Assembly: GCA_963756315.1 (NCBI GenBank)
Contig: CAVWNI010000006.1
Location: forward strand, 620,001 to 684,000
Source: JAKAAZ01 sp963756315
GTDB lineage: Bacteria > Acidobacteriota > Terriglobia > Terriglobales > Acidobacteriaceae
Direction of reading: 5' to 3'
Length of the DNA stretch: 64,000 bases
Shown: positions 25,299-33,997 of the stretch, piece by piece
Layout: each line of letters begins with the position of its first letter
Numbering within the stretch: the first letter of the stretch is position 1
The notes under the pieces: model-generated
Databases searched by the model: none
Seen by the model: only the letters and a program-made list of their open reading frames with translations
Told to the model about the DNA's origin: nothing
Made by a program: the position numbers and the translations under genes

Positions 25299-26864
25299 TC
25301 AGAAGTCGACATGTGCGCGCACTGAACCGACCCATGCGGGTCCGCGATCGCGGTTGTAGCCAGGATCGGAGATGTGCTGAACGTCGACCGAGAAGAAGAG
25401 ACCACGCACAGCGTGCACCGTGTAGTAGCCTTCGACGATATTCTCGCGCCCATAATTCAAATTGCCATCGCCGAGGAGGAATCCCAGTCCGCCGAATCGC
25501 AGATAGTTCTGGTGATCGCGTTTAATCGCGTTTGAAACGAGAGCCAAGCCAGCCTTATCCGCAGAGCGGCCCCAACGCGCGCCATTGTAGTCCCCGCCAA
25601 TCTCCACGGTTTGATCCACTTCTGTATAGGCATAGGATTCGTGCTGGCCTTCATTCCAGCCGAAGCGTCCGAAGATGCGCAGGTTGGATGTCAGTTCCTG
25701 CTCGCCGTTAAAGCCAAATCCATATTTGAGGGCGCTGAAATGAGCATGGTTCGTGATGGAGGGCGTGGCATCAGTTCCGTTCAGGAATGCGTTGACCGCT
25801 TCGCGGTAAACACCCATATGAGCGCGATTTGCATAAACAAGTATGCGCTCGACCCCCTTGTGCCCGTGGATGAAACTGTGGCGCAGCTCGAATTCACCGT
25901 TCTGAGCATGCGCGCGGCTGAACGCCCAGTCCATATCAATGCCATTGGCAACAACCGGCATTGCAAACAATCCGTACCGGATGCTCCAGTCGCGATCATC
26001 ATATTCGACCATCCCGCCGACAGTGTATCCGCGGGTGTCGGCCGCGTAGTCCCACGCGCCATTGTTGTCTGCGGTCCAGTTCATGAACTGCAAATGGCTA
26101 TCGGATCCGACAGAATTCGTGTCGAAGAAGTCCGGCAGCGTCATCTTCCCGCCGCGAAATTCAACGCGACGGACCGGCACCTCAGCGGCAAGTGAGAAAG
26201 GGTTGGATACCTGGCTGACAGTTTCATTTGTGAAGCCGAAGACCTGATGAACTTCGTAACGAGCGAGATAGGGCGTTGAGCCCAGGTTCGGGTTCCGAAC
26301 AACATCCAGATTAGTGAATCCCGCAAGGCCGAGAGCCTGGCTAAGTCCGCGTCCGCCTGCGCTTTCTACATTCAGAATCAAGTCTGTGTTGTATCGAATT
26401 GAGCGATGAGGGCGCACAGCACTGTAAAGCGTGCCGACCATCGACGTTTTGTATTCGGCAGAATTGTGAAAACTGTTTGGGCCTTCATAAGGAGAGTGGA
26501 AGGGGAGACGGCCCTGAAAGATGATGTTGGCCTGACCTGACAGCCAGTAGCGGCTGTTCTCCGGATGAGGAAACATCGTGAGAGAAGGAGTATCGGGTGC
26601 CGGTGTTGGCACCTGTGCACCGACGTTCTTTCCCCCATTGCCCCCATACTGAGGCGCAAGTGACAGCTGGTCGCTTGGCGTCGATCTGAACAATCGGACC
26701 GAACAATCCTGCGCCTCGGGCGCGGAAGGGAGAGCTTCGGAGATCTGTGCTCCGGCACAGTTCGTAACCAGACACGAATGCAGAACGAATGTCAGGACAA
26801 TGGCCAGACACAGGCGTATCGAGCGCAGCAGGGTCTTCGTGGGAAGTGCGGTAAATGAAAGCAT
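25299..26864 (-). CDS. OprB-type carbohydrate-selective porin family protein
   Basis: A 521-residue outer-membrane beta-barrel protein. It has a hydrophobic export signal (LRSIRLCLAIVLTFVLHSC) and then alternating beta strands: SALKYGFGFNGEQELTSNLR, IFGRFGWNEGQHESYAYTEV, GYYTVHAVRGLFFSVDVQHI and an aromatic end VGSVRAHVDF. The late motif with RxGWNEG and the terminal Phe are typical of OprB porins. ATG 26864 is chosen; TTG 26877 to 26879 is in frame. It is divergent from the metal-sensing repressor gene and shares its operator region, so a role in metal entry is plausible. The substrate is not shown by sequence. Confidence 0.75.
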   Translation of the reverse strand: MLSFTALPTKTLLRSIRLCLAIVLTFVLHSCLVTNCAGAQISEALPSAPEAQDCSVRLFRSTPSDQLSLAPQYGGNGGKNVGAQVPTPAPDTPSLTMFPHPENSRYWLSGQANIIFQGRLPFHSPYEGPNSFHNSAEYKTSMVGTLYSAVRPHRSIRYNTDLILNVESAGGRGLSQALGLAGFTNLDVVRNPNLGSTPYLARYEVHQVFGFTNETVSQVSNPFSLAAEVPVRRVEFRGGKMTLPDFFDTNSVGSDSHLQFMNWTADNNGAWDYAADTRGYTVGGMVEYDDRDWSIRYGLFAMPVVANGIDMDWAFSRAHAQNGEFELRHSFIHGHKGVERILVYANRAHMGVYREAVNAFLNGTDATPSITNHAHFSALKYGFGFNGEQELTSNLRIFGRFGWNEGQHESYAYTEVDQTVEIGGDYNGARWGRSADKAGLALVSNAIKRDHQNYLRFGGLGFLLGDGNLNYGRENIVEGYYTVHAVRGLFFSVDVQHISDPGYNRDRGPAWVGSVRAHVDF

Positions 26865-26918
26865 CAGGGACCAATCCAAAAGATGGAATCAAGTTGAGAG
26901 GTACAATAATTTGCAAAC

Positions 26919-26947
26919 CATACCCCCTATTGGTATGCCGATAGGGG
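26919..26947. promoter_or_regulatory. Operator for the RcnR/CsoR-type repressor (porin/repressor intergenic region)
   Basis: A C5 tract lies inside CATACC-N7-GGTATG (26919-26937), nested with CCCCTAT (26924-26930) and ATAGGGG (26941-26947). C/G-tracts flanked by inverted TA-rich ends are the hallmark of RcnR/CsoR-family sites. It lies 31 bases before the repressor ATG, within the spacer of a possible TTGCAA (26911) / TATGCC (26934) promoter, and would also cover the divergent porin promoter. Confidence 0.65.
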
Positions 26948-26967
26948 CCTCAAAAAGGAGACAGCGC

Positions 26968-27240
26968 ATGTCCTCGCACGATCGACAAAAGGTGAAACTT
27001 CAGCAGCGCGTTCGGAAGCTACGCGGCCAGTTGGACGCGGTTGAGAGAGCTTTGAATGAGGACCAGGATTGTGGCGACCAACTGATGTTGTTGGCCGCGG
27101 TTCGCGGTGGGGTCAATGGCCTGATGGGTGAGGTCTTGGAGGATCATATTCGCTTTCATCTCACCTCCGGCTCCAAGGAACAAATTGCTCCAGAACTGGC
27201 AGAAGATCTCATTGATTTGGTCCATGCCTATCTGAAGTAG
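26968..27240 (+). CDS. RcnR/CsoR-family metal-sensing repressor
   Basis: A 90-residue all-helical DUF156 repressor. RKLRGQLDAVERAL and LLAAVRGGVNGLMGEVLEDH are the family blocks. The ligand positions are His4, Cys35, His60 and His64, the same H-C-H-H set at nearly the same numbers as the Ni/Co sensor RcnR (His3, Cys35, His60, His64) and unlike Cu-sensing CsoR (Cys-His-Cys). AAAGGAG is upstream of ATG 26968. Apo protein binds C/G-tract operators; one copy is directly upstream and a second at 29339. It probably controls porin and transporter genes. Confidence 0.85.
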   Translation: MSSHDRQKVKLQQRVRKLRGQLDAVERALNEDQDCGDQLMLLAAVRGGVNGLMGEVLEDHIRFHLTSGSKEQIAPELAEDLIDLVHAYLK

Positions 27241-27299
27241 CTATGCCAACTACAACAATTTGATGGTTAGCTCTCGGCCGTCGCATCCTCCGTTGTCAA

Positions 27300-27524
27300 T
27301 TAGCGCATTTGATGCAGGAATCCCGCGAGATCCAGCACGTGATAAAGCAGCATGCCAGTCATTACGATCAGGTAGCCGCGCAACAGTTTGAGCGACACCC
27401 GAACGGTCGGAGTCATCGTGATGCGGCCAAGGCCCTCCGTGGAACACTTGGTTTCAGGCTCATCGTTCAAGGGATGGACCACGCGAAAATATTCAGGAGA
27501 ATACGAATTCTGGATCGATGCCAT
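27300..27524 (-). CDS. Small single-span membrane protein downstream of the NRAMP gene
   Basis: A 74-residue protein with a polar N-terminus (MASIQNSYSPEYFRVVHPLN) and one hydrophobic helix (LLRGYLIVMTGMLLYHVLDLAGF, about residues 47-69). GAGGTG precedes ATG 27524, which lies 16 bases after the stop of the NRAMP-family gene, so it is in the same operon. It may be an accessory subunit or stability factor for the transporter; no family is recognised. Confidence 0.6.
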   Translation of the reverse strand: MASIQNSYSPEYFRVVHPLNDEPETKCSTEGLGRITMTPTVRVSLKLLRGYLIVMTGMLLYHVLDLAGFLHQMR

Positions 27525-27540
27525 AGGTCACCTCGTTTTT

Positions 27541-28851
27541 TCAGTTGAAGAGATTTGGTAGCATCACCTGCGCTGCAAGCAGCAGGGACAAGGCAAAGAG
27601 GACCGCAATGATGGTCCAATTGATGAAGTTGTTCCAAGGGCGGTTCACCCATTGCTCGCCGAGTAGTTCGTGATCGTTCAGGAGAAGCTGAAGAAAGATG
27701 ATTGCCGATGGGAGAATCAATCCGGCAAAAACCTGCACGCTAATGATGACGAGTTGCAACGGCACGTGCGGAATGAGAACGATGACTGCAGCCGCAGACA
27801 CGCAGGCTATGTATGTAGCGTAGAAGCCTGGCGCCTCCCACAGCTTTTTGTGCAGAGAGTGTTCCCACCCTTTGACTTCTCCATAAGCCCAGGCGCTCGC
27901 GAGTGAAATTGCGGTTGTGCCAAGGACCGCGGCATTGACCATGAGCAGAAGCACGCCGTTACGCACAAAGTTACCAGCGATTGGGCCGAGCGCAAGAGCG
28001 AGCTTAGCAGGGTCCCCAAACGGAATCCCCTGCGTGTATCCCAGATTGCCGACGAGCATCATGGCACCGGCTACGAGAACGGTGAATACTGCCCCAATCA
28101 GAGTGTCGAGTCTCGCCCATTTCAGGTCAGAGAAACGCAGCCGCTTCTCTGCCACGCAGCTCTGCTGGAAGAAAAGCTGCCACGGTGCAATGGTCGTGCC
28201 CACAATTGCAATCACGAGAAAGACAAGACTGCTCGTGATACCTCCCGCGGGCATTCCTGGGGCGACCGTGGCTTGCGCAACCTTAGCCCAATTGGGATGC
28301 ACGAGATAGGCCAGAACGAACCAGGTGAGATCCATCAGGCAGAGTGCGATGACAATGCGTTCCCAACGGAGATAGCTTCCAGTAAGGACCATCAGAGTCA
28401 GTCCGAACGCCGAGACAGGCACAGAGATAAATGGGCTTATTCCCATTGCGCTAAGTGCCAGAGAAATTGCGGCAAATTCGGTGATGAGGGTAAGAAAGTT
28501 GACGGCCAGCAAGTCGAAGAGCGAGAAGTGTCCCCACCACTTGCCAAATCGCTCATAGATCATGGCCGCATGGCCTTTGCCCGTGGCGATCCCCAGCCGG
28601 GCCACCATCTCTTGCACGAAATAGCAAATAGGCAACAGCACAATGAGCAGCCAGAGCAGATGCATGCCGTATTGACCGCCGGCTTGCATATAGGTTGAAA
28701 CTGCACCTGCATCGTTGTCTGCTTCCATCACGATCAGGCCCGGGCCGAAGACCATGAGGAAGGTGAGCAGATGCTTCTGCCATGGGCGGCGCACCAGCAC
28801 GCCGGCAACCGGCATTTCAACTACTTGAAGTTGAGGATTTGCTAAGCGCAC
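27541..28851 (-). CDS. NRAMP-family divalent metal transporter, divergent type
   Basis: A 436-residue inner-membrane protein with about 11 helices and the LeuT-like NRAMP fold. TM1 reads FGPGLIVMEADNDAGAVSTY, so the DPGN motif of Mn/Fe transporters is replaced by DNDAG. TM6 reads VGTTIAPWQLFFQQS, so the metal-binding Met and the His of the usual MPH are Ala and Trp. The lost Met is a feature reported for NRAMP-related magnesium transporters. GTG 28851 overlaps the upstream small gene; ATG 28815 region is a weaker alternative. Substrate is therefore uncertain; Mn/Fe specificity should not be assumed. Confidence 0.85.
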   Translation of the reverse strand: MRLANPQLQVVEMPVAGVLVRRPWQKHLLTFLMVFGPGLIVMEADNDAGAVSTYMQAGGQYGMHLLWLLIVLLPICYFVQEMVARLGIATGKGHAAMIYERFGKWWGHFSLFDLLAVNFLTLITEFAAISLALSAMGISPFISVPVSAFGLTLMVLTGSYLRWERIVIALCLMDLTWFVLAYLVHPNWAKVAQATVAPGMPAGGITSSLVFLVIAIVGTTIAPWQLFFQQSCVAEKRLRFSDLKWARLDTLIGAVFTVLVAGAMMLVGNLGYTQGIPFGDPAKLALALGPIAGNFVRNGVLLLMVNAAVLGTTAISLASAWAYGEVKGWEHSLHKKLWEAPGFYATYIACVSAAAVIVLIPHVPLQLVIISVQVFAGLILPSAIIFLQLLLNDHELLGEQWVNRPWNNFINWTIIAVLFALSLLLAAQVMLPNLFN

Positions 28852-29015
28852 AGCCGCATCCTCCCCTCATCAGTGGTGGAGGATGCAGGAGCTGCTAATG
28901 AGACCTTTGAGGCTTGAACCCACTTGCAGATCACAGGCTTGTCAGAATTGCTCGTCGTTACCCAGACGCAGACGAGACGAATGTCCTTCTCTATTGCTTG
29001 GAGCTTGTTATTCAT
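28842..29015 (-). CDS. Small leader-type protein, 57 aa, upstream of the NRAMP gene
   Basis: A 57-codon frame from ATG 29015 with a strong AAGGAGG site seven bases upstream. Its stop (28842-28844) lies just after the GTG start of the transporter gene, so translation is coupled. The sequence starts MNNKLQAIEKDIRLVCVWVT, has Cys17 and Cys31, and has no membrane helix. It could be a regulator, a metal-binding leader or only a coupling device. No family recognised. Confidence 0.55.
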   Translation of the reverse strand: MNNKLQAIEKDIRLVCVWVTTSNSDKPVICKWVQASKVSLAAPASSTTDEGRMRLCA

Positions 29016-29331
29016 GGTTCCTCCTTGGGCTGTCCACACGCACACACATTCACGTAGGCTGCAAGAAGCGCAGTCCTATGAAGGTCGTCACAATGGATCA
29101 GCGGTTCGGGAGGGGTGAATTGGGAATAGAGCTTCCCAGCTCACGCGCTCAATTCTCAGGTCGAATGCTGAGAAGAGCGCGGCGGGAATCGTTCGCAGTC
29201 AGACTACGAGCAGATTCCAGAGCGCTCATCGCAGCACAGGAAAGAACTCCAGATACTCGGAGGCTCTTGTGCGGATTCGATGCTCATATAGTTGTGTTGT
29301 TTCTCCGCGTGGACAAATCCACGCCTTTTCT
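29016..29331 (-). other. Long 5' leader of the NRAMP operon
   Basis: About 310 bases between the promoter at 29332-29360 and the first start codon. A perfect hairpin GCGTGG-ATTTGT-CCACGC occurs near its 5' end (about 29303-29320). I do not recognise a known metal riboswitch (no clear yybP-ykoY or M-box core). Leaders of this length upstream of metal transporters are often regulatory. Confidence 0.45.
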
Positions 29332-29360
29332 TTTCTAGCATACCCCCCTAGGGTAGTCAA
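29332..29360 (-). promoter_or_regulatory. NRAMP-operon promoter with repressor operator in the spacer
   Basis: On the minus strand TTGACT (29360-29355) and TAGAAA (29337-29332, with an upstream TG) are separated by exactly 17 bases. The spacer is ACCCTAGGGGGGTATGC: a G6 tract with inverted TACCC/GGGTA ends, like the site at 26919. A bound RcnR/CsoR-type tetramer would block RNA polymerase. The same repressor gene lies 2.1 kb away. Confidence 0.7.
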
Positions 29361-29621
29361 TGCAGAATGGTGATTCTTTTGGGGAAGTCACTGAGAACGG
29401 GTGTCGCTGGCTACTGGGCGGTTGCGAGGTATCGAAATTGCTCGCGTTCTAAAGCTTTCAATTGTCGCCCATAGGGCAAAGCGTTCATCGACTTAAAAGG
29501 GGGCGGTTCAGGCCTACTTGAAGTCGAGGGCATGGGGCCTTGAAAATTCTGGTGAACTCGAGAAGATTTGATCTAACCGCTCTGATCTTTGGCAGAATTG
29601 GCTCAAGGGTAATGGTGCGCA
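29361..29621. other. Intergenic region before the CHAT-TPR gene
   Basis: About 260 bases divergent between the NRAMP promoter and the CHAT gene. I see no gene, clear promoter or repeat. Confidence 0.35.
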
Positions 29622-32259
29622 TTGCGATTCAGAGTCTCCCCCACTCTTCGCATCGCTACCGGATTGCTCCTGGCTGTCCTGTTGGGTGTTGTTGGATATC
29701 ACGTCCTCCATTGGAGGATTCCGGGCTCCTCAGAGGCGTTGCTGGAACAAGCCGACGAGAAGTCGTGGGTCAACAACTGGATCGCTGCAGAACCCATCTA
29801 CCGACAAGCCGAACTCGGATTCATTCGGAAGCATGAGCCATCGAAGGCTCTGTACGCGCACGTCAGCGAAATTCCTGCCCAGAGCGAATCCTCGATTAGT
29901 GTTCCGGCCCAGCTTGCGGAACTGACAGCGGATCTTTCTCTGCCGCAAGCTCAGGACCCTGAGACAAGGCTTCGCATCCTGACGATCCTTGGGATGCTGG
30001 AAGTGAATTACGACTCCGCGATGGCACGAGCCACGTGGGCACAGGTCGAAGCTCTCGCCAGGCAACGACATCACTACTTGCTCGCCTCCAGAGCAATTGG
30101 CGAGCAAGGGATCGCGGCATTCCTTCTGGGAGACATTGCCACTGCGAAGAAGAACGTAGTCAAGGCATGGACCGTGGCCAAGGTTGCTGATCCTGCTGCT
30201 CACATTCGATACGCGAGTGTCTACGGCACTGGTTTGGTCGAACTGCAAAAGTACGGCGAAGCTCTTGGACCGCTCGACGAGGCAATTAAGGTGTCGAAGG
30301 ACAAGCCGGATGTTGCGTATCCGACCATCGCAATCAATGCGAAGATCGAAGCTTTGAGCGGGCTGGGGCGCAATCAAGAAGCACTGGCATTGGCTTCGGA
30401 GGCGATGCAACGAGCGTCCAATTACCACCTGGCCGGACATCTCTATGAGCTCTATCAAGCCCGAGCGGGCGTTTACGGACGAATGGGCCAATGGGATCGA
30501 GCCGCGGATGACTACTCGCGCGCAATCCAATATGCGAAACAATTGTCATATTGGCGAGGCGTGACCCAGGCGGATGGGCTACTGGCTAAGGCGTATTTGC
30601 AGCGGGGTGAATTGCAGCCCGCTCTTTCAGCCGTTGACGAAGCAATTGAAGCCAACAAGCAGATTCCCGATGAACTCTATTTTGTGCCGCGGAATCTCGC
30701 GAATAAAGGCAGAGATTCTGGCGAAACTTGGAGATGCCAAAAGCTTCGGATGAACTCTACAGAAGAGTACGGATCTCATCGATGCACTCTTGTCGAAAGT
30801 GCCGACACCGACTGTGGAGCGTCAACTGCTCGGGCAATTGAGCGAAGTGTATGCCGGATATTTTGCCTCGCTGAGCAACCGAGGCAAGAACAGGGAGGCA
30901 TTCAGAGCAATCGAGCGTGCACGAGGCCGAGTCGAAGCGCAGGCGCTTGAGGATCACGAACCAGTCGCGCCGCACGAGCCGACGACTGCGGAGAAGCTTC
31001 TCACGAATCTCAATTTGCGATTGCTGGATACCGACGACGTTGGGTCCAGGCAGAACATTCTGCAAACGATCTATGACACTGAACAACAGATCAATCCGAA
31101 TTTCAAACCTGACCATTTCTCGACGGAGCCGGTCGACTTGAGCGATTGCAAAGCGACCTCAGCCCGTCGGAACTCATGTTGGAGTATGTCCTGGACGAGC
31201 CAAATTCGTATGTGCTCGCGATTACCAAGACAACTGTGAAGCGATACACCCTAAAGGCGAAGTCTGAATTGGAGAGAGAGGCTGCGGATTATCGATCCGA
31301 CAGTGATAAAGCGGAAGGCAGACATTGGGTTGGCACAGCAGCTATTCAACGACTTGGTCAAACCAGTTTCGGCATACAACCAAGAGCCGTCGATCATCGT
31401 GGTGCCTGATGGAAAGCTTCATCTGCTGCCGTTCTCGGCCTTGTCGGATGGGGGCCACTACGTTCTGACTTCTCATTTGGTAACGGTGGTTCCATCAGGG
31501 ACCGTGTTCCACATCCTCCGGCATCGGGAGCAGAATTTGGCTGTCGAGCCAATGCCGTATCTGGGAGTGGCTGCCTGGACAATTAACAAGCCGAAGAAGA
31601 CGCTGTTCTCCGGCATCCTGCGTGCTGCTTCTGGTCCGGAGAGAAGTGAACTTATCGCGTTGCCTGAAAGCCGACATGAAGTCGAATCGATCGCCTCTGA
31701 TCTCCCAAAGCCAGATACGGTGCTCTTGGGAAGCGCTGCAACGGAAACGCAATTCAAGCGTTTGCCGCTCAGCCAGTACAACGTTTTGCATTTGGCACTT
31801 CATGGCTACGCCGATATGGAGTACTCGGATCGCTCGGCTCTCGTGTTTGCTCCAGAAGAGCACGGGCCAGATGACGGACTCCTCCAGATTCGCGAGATTC
31901 GCAGTCTTCCGCTGAAGGCAAACCTCGTGACCCTATCCGCGTGTGACACAGGTGTGGGGCCAGTTGGCGAAGAGGGAGTTGCCAACATCGTGAATGCCTT
32001 CGTCGAAGCCGGCGCACAAACAGTTGTGTCCACGCTTTGGGAACTTGAAGACCATGCCACGGCTCATCTGATGACTGTCTTCTACGAGCATCTTGGACGC
32101 GCTGAGGAAAAGGGACAATCGCTGAGAGAGGCACAGCTTCAGATGATCGCATCCGGCGATCCGCCCTACTTTTGGGCCGGCTTCGAGGTCGTTGGTGACC
32201 CGACCGGCAGCCTGTTCAATAAATCCAATCTGAATCCGACCGCCAGGAGAAACCAATGA
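29622..32259 (+). pseudogene. CHAT-domain/TPR protein, frameshifted
   Basis: The reading falls in pieces that together give about 870 residues: an N-terminal membrane anchor (TGLLLAVLLGVVGYHVLHW), TPR repeats (YGTGLVELQKYGEALGPLDE, ALSGLGRNQEALALASEA) and a C-terminal CHAT caspase-like domain. The catalytic His is in HLALHGYADM and Cys in LSACDTGVGPVGEEG. CHAT proteases cut specific partners in signalling or defence. Frame changes occur near 30702, 30748, 30764, 31145 and 31299, one of them exposing TGA 30751. The start is uncertain (TTG 29622). Its stop overlaps the next ATG, so the S41 gene was coupled to it. Confidence 0.8.
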
Positions 32260-33561
32260 TTCCAGATCGAACCCAGAATGAAGCTCAGCAGTCCGCAACT
32301 CTCTCTGCTGATCAGCGAAAGAAGGTGCTTGATCGCGTTCTCGCAGCGCTGCAAAAGCGCTTCTATGCGCCGGAGAAGTTGAACGGGGACTGGCAAGCCG
32401 CAGTGGAGCGGCATCGACCATTGATTGAATCAGCGAATACGCCAGCCGATTTTGAGAAGGAAGTCAGCGATCTCTTGAAGGAGCTACAAGCCTCGCATCT
32501 CGGATTCTTCCATCGCAGTGCACGGAGGGCATCAAGTCGTGCAGCTCTGAGCGCAACCTACTTGGAAGATGAGACGGAGTTTGGCAAGCGCTGGATATTT
32601 CAGGATGTTCACGCAGGTGGCGCAGCATCTTCCGCTGGTATCGAGCCAGGCGATATTCTCCTGAGCGTCAATGATCAAAACATCGTCCCGCCAGAGCACC
32701 CAGTCTTCACGATGGGAGAAAAGACAAGCGTAGAGGTGGTCGGAGCGGATGACAAGAAGCGCAAGGTAATCGTTGATGTGGCCCGCCCAAAAGGGAAGAA
32801 GCTACACTTCATCGAACCGAAGTTGGTTGAGGCGCGGCATTTGAATGACGGTGTGGGATATCTGAAGATCGCCATGTTTCCTGGGCTCGTCGGAGTTGAG
32901 GTAGCAAACGAAATCTCCCGGTCTCTTGCAGCGTTGGGAGAAATAGACAGCCTGGTAATCGATCTCCGTGGGAATACCGGTGGGGGGATTGGGGCTCTAC
33001 GAGTAATGAGCCTGCTAACGCCAACCAAAATTCCAGTCGGGTTCGCGCTCGCAAAGGACCGAGTAACGCCAAACCTGGACACGGTAAAGCACAGCTTTCG
33101 TCGGTTCGACAGTATTCCGGAATCCAAGAGTTCTCTATGGTTGCTCGCTGCCAAGTTCGGTCCAGCGATGTTGTCGAAGTCGCCGATCGTACTTGAGGCG
33201 GAAGGGCTGGGGGCAAAGAAATTTCATGGCAGGGTCGTGGTTCTCGTTGATCGGCATACAGCGAGCGCAGCTGAGATGATCGTTGCATTTGTCCGAGAGA
33301 ACAAGCTCGCCACGATTGTGGGCGAGCCAACAGCCGGCCGGTTGCTGTCCGCGACCTCTGTGAAAGTCGGAGAGGGGTACAGACTGGCGTCTGCCCACGG
33401 GAGCCTACTACACATGGAAAGGATCAGTTCTTGAAGGGACGCCCATCGAACCGGACGAACTTGTTGAATTCGACTGGAGAGAGCGGAGAGGCGGAATGGA
33501 CGCGCAGTTGAAGAGGGCAATCGAATTTCTGGAAGGTGGGAGTTTAGCGCAAGCCAGTTGA
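32256..33561 (+). pseudogene. S41-family (C-terminal processing type) peptidase, frameshift near the end
   Basis: About 434 residues if the frame is corrected. An N-terminal helical domain (LDRVLAALQKRFYAPEKLNG) is followed by a PDZ domain (IFQDVHAGGAASSAGIEPGD) and the S41 core: LVIDLRGNTGGGIGALRVMS and DRHTASAAEMIVAFVREN with the Ser nucleophile, then IVGEPTAGR. Near 33399 one extra G shifts the frame to a stop at 33434; in the +1 frame the usual ending continues (GAYYTWKGSVLEGTPIEPDE) to TGA 33561. No signal peptide is present. It overlaps the CHAT gene by ATGA, suggesting a two-protease unit. Confidence 0.82.
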
Positions 33562-33640
33562 GCAGCTATCGCTACCTGAATGCTTAGACGAAGCGATGCG
33601 CGCTCAGCGACCCTTCCCATGAAGGACCTCTACCAAGCAA

Positions 33641-33916
33641 TCAAGAGGTGTATTTTGGAGTTTTGAAGGTGACATCGCGGTTATAAGCGATTGCCCGCTC
33701 ATGAACTGCCGCAAGCTCGCGAGTGCGGTCCTCCTCCGTTAAGAACTCGGCGCATTGAGTAAGGCAACTGTCACAACGCAGCTGAATCGGCATGTCTGCC
33801 TTGTCAGCGGCACCGGGGCGCCAAGCGGGCTCGGAGCCGCAGACCTCACACCTGAATCCGCCTCGGAATCCAGTGGCCTGATTCGGTAGCAAGTAAATCA
33901 CCTGGTAAAAGGGCAT
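33641..33916 (-). CDS. Small zinc-ribbon hypothetical protein
   Basis: A 91-residue protein with CEVC (about residues 23-26) and CDSC (about 48-51) spaced as in a zinc ribbon, preceded by YLLPNQATGFRGGFR. The C-terminal half is helical and charged (EEDRTRELAAVHERAI). No family is recognised. It is about 80 bases downstream of the PD-(D/E)XK-like gene on the same strand and could be in its operon. Confidence 0.55.
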   Translation of the reverse strand: MPFYQVIYLLPNQATGFRGGFRCEVCGSEPAWRPGAADKADMPIQLRCDSCLTQCAEFLTEEDRTRELAAVHERAIAYNRDVTFKTPKYTS

Positions 33917-33997
33917 GCCACATTATCTCCCTCGGCCCAGCGCGGTTCAAATGACATCGACTGCCAACGCAGATGATATTTGGGGAAGTGGAGATTG

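Noticed and set aside
29016..29331. A yybP-ykoY or M-box riboswitch in the NRAMP leader
   Set aside because: I could not find the conserved cores of either class; only a simple hairpin is visible.
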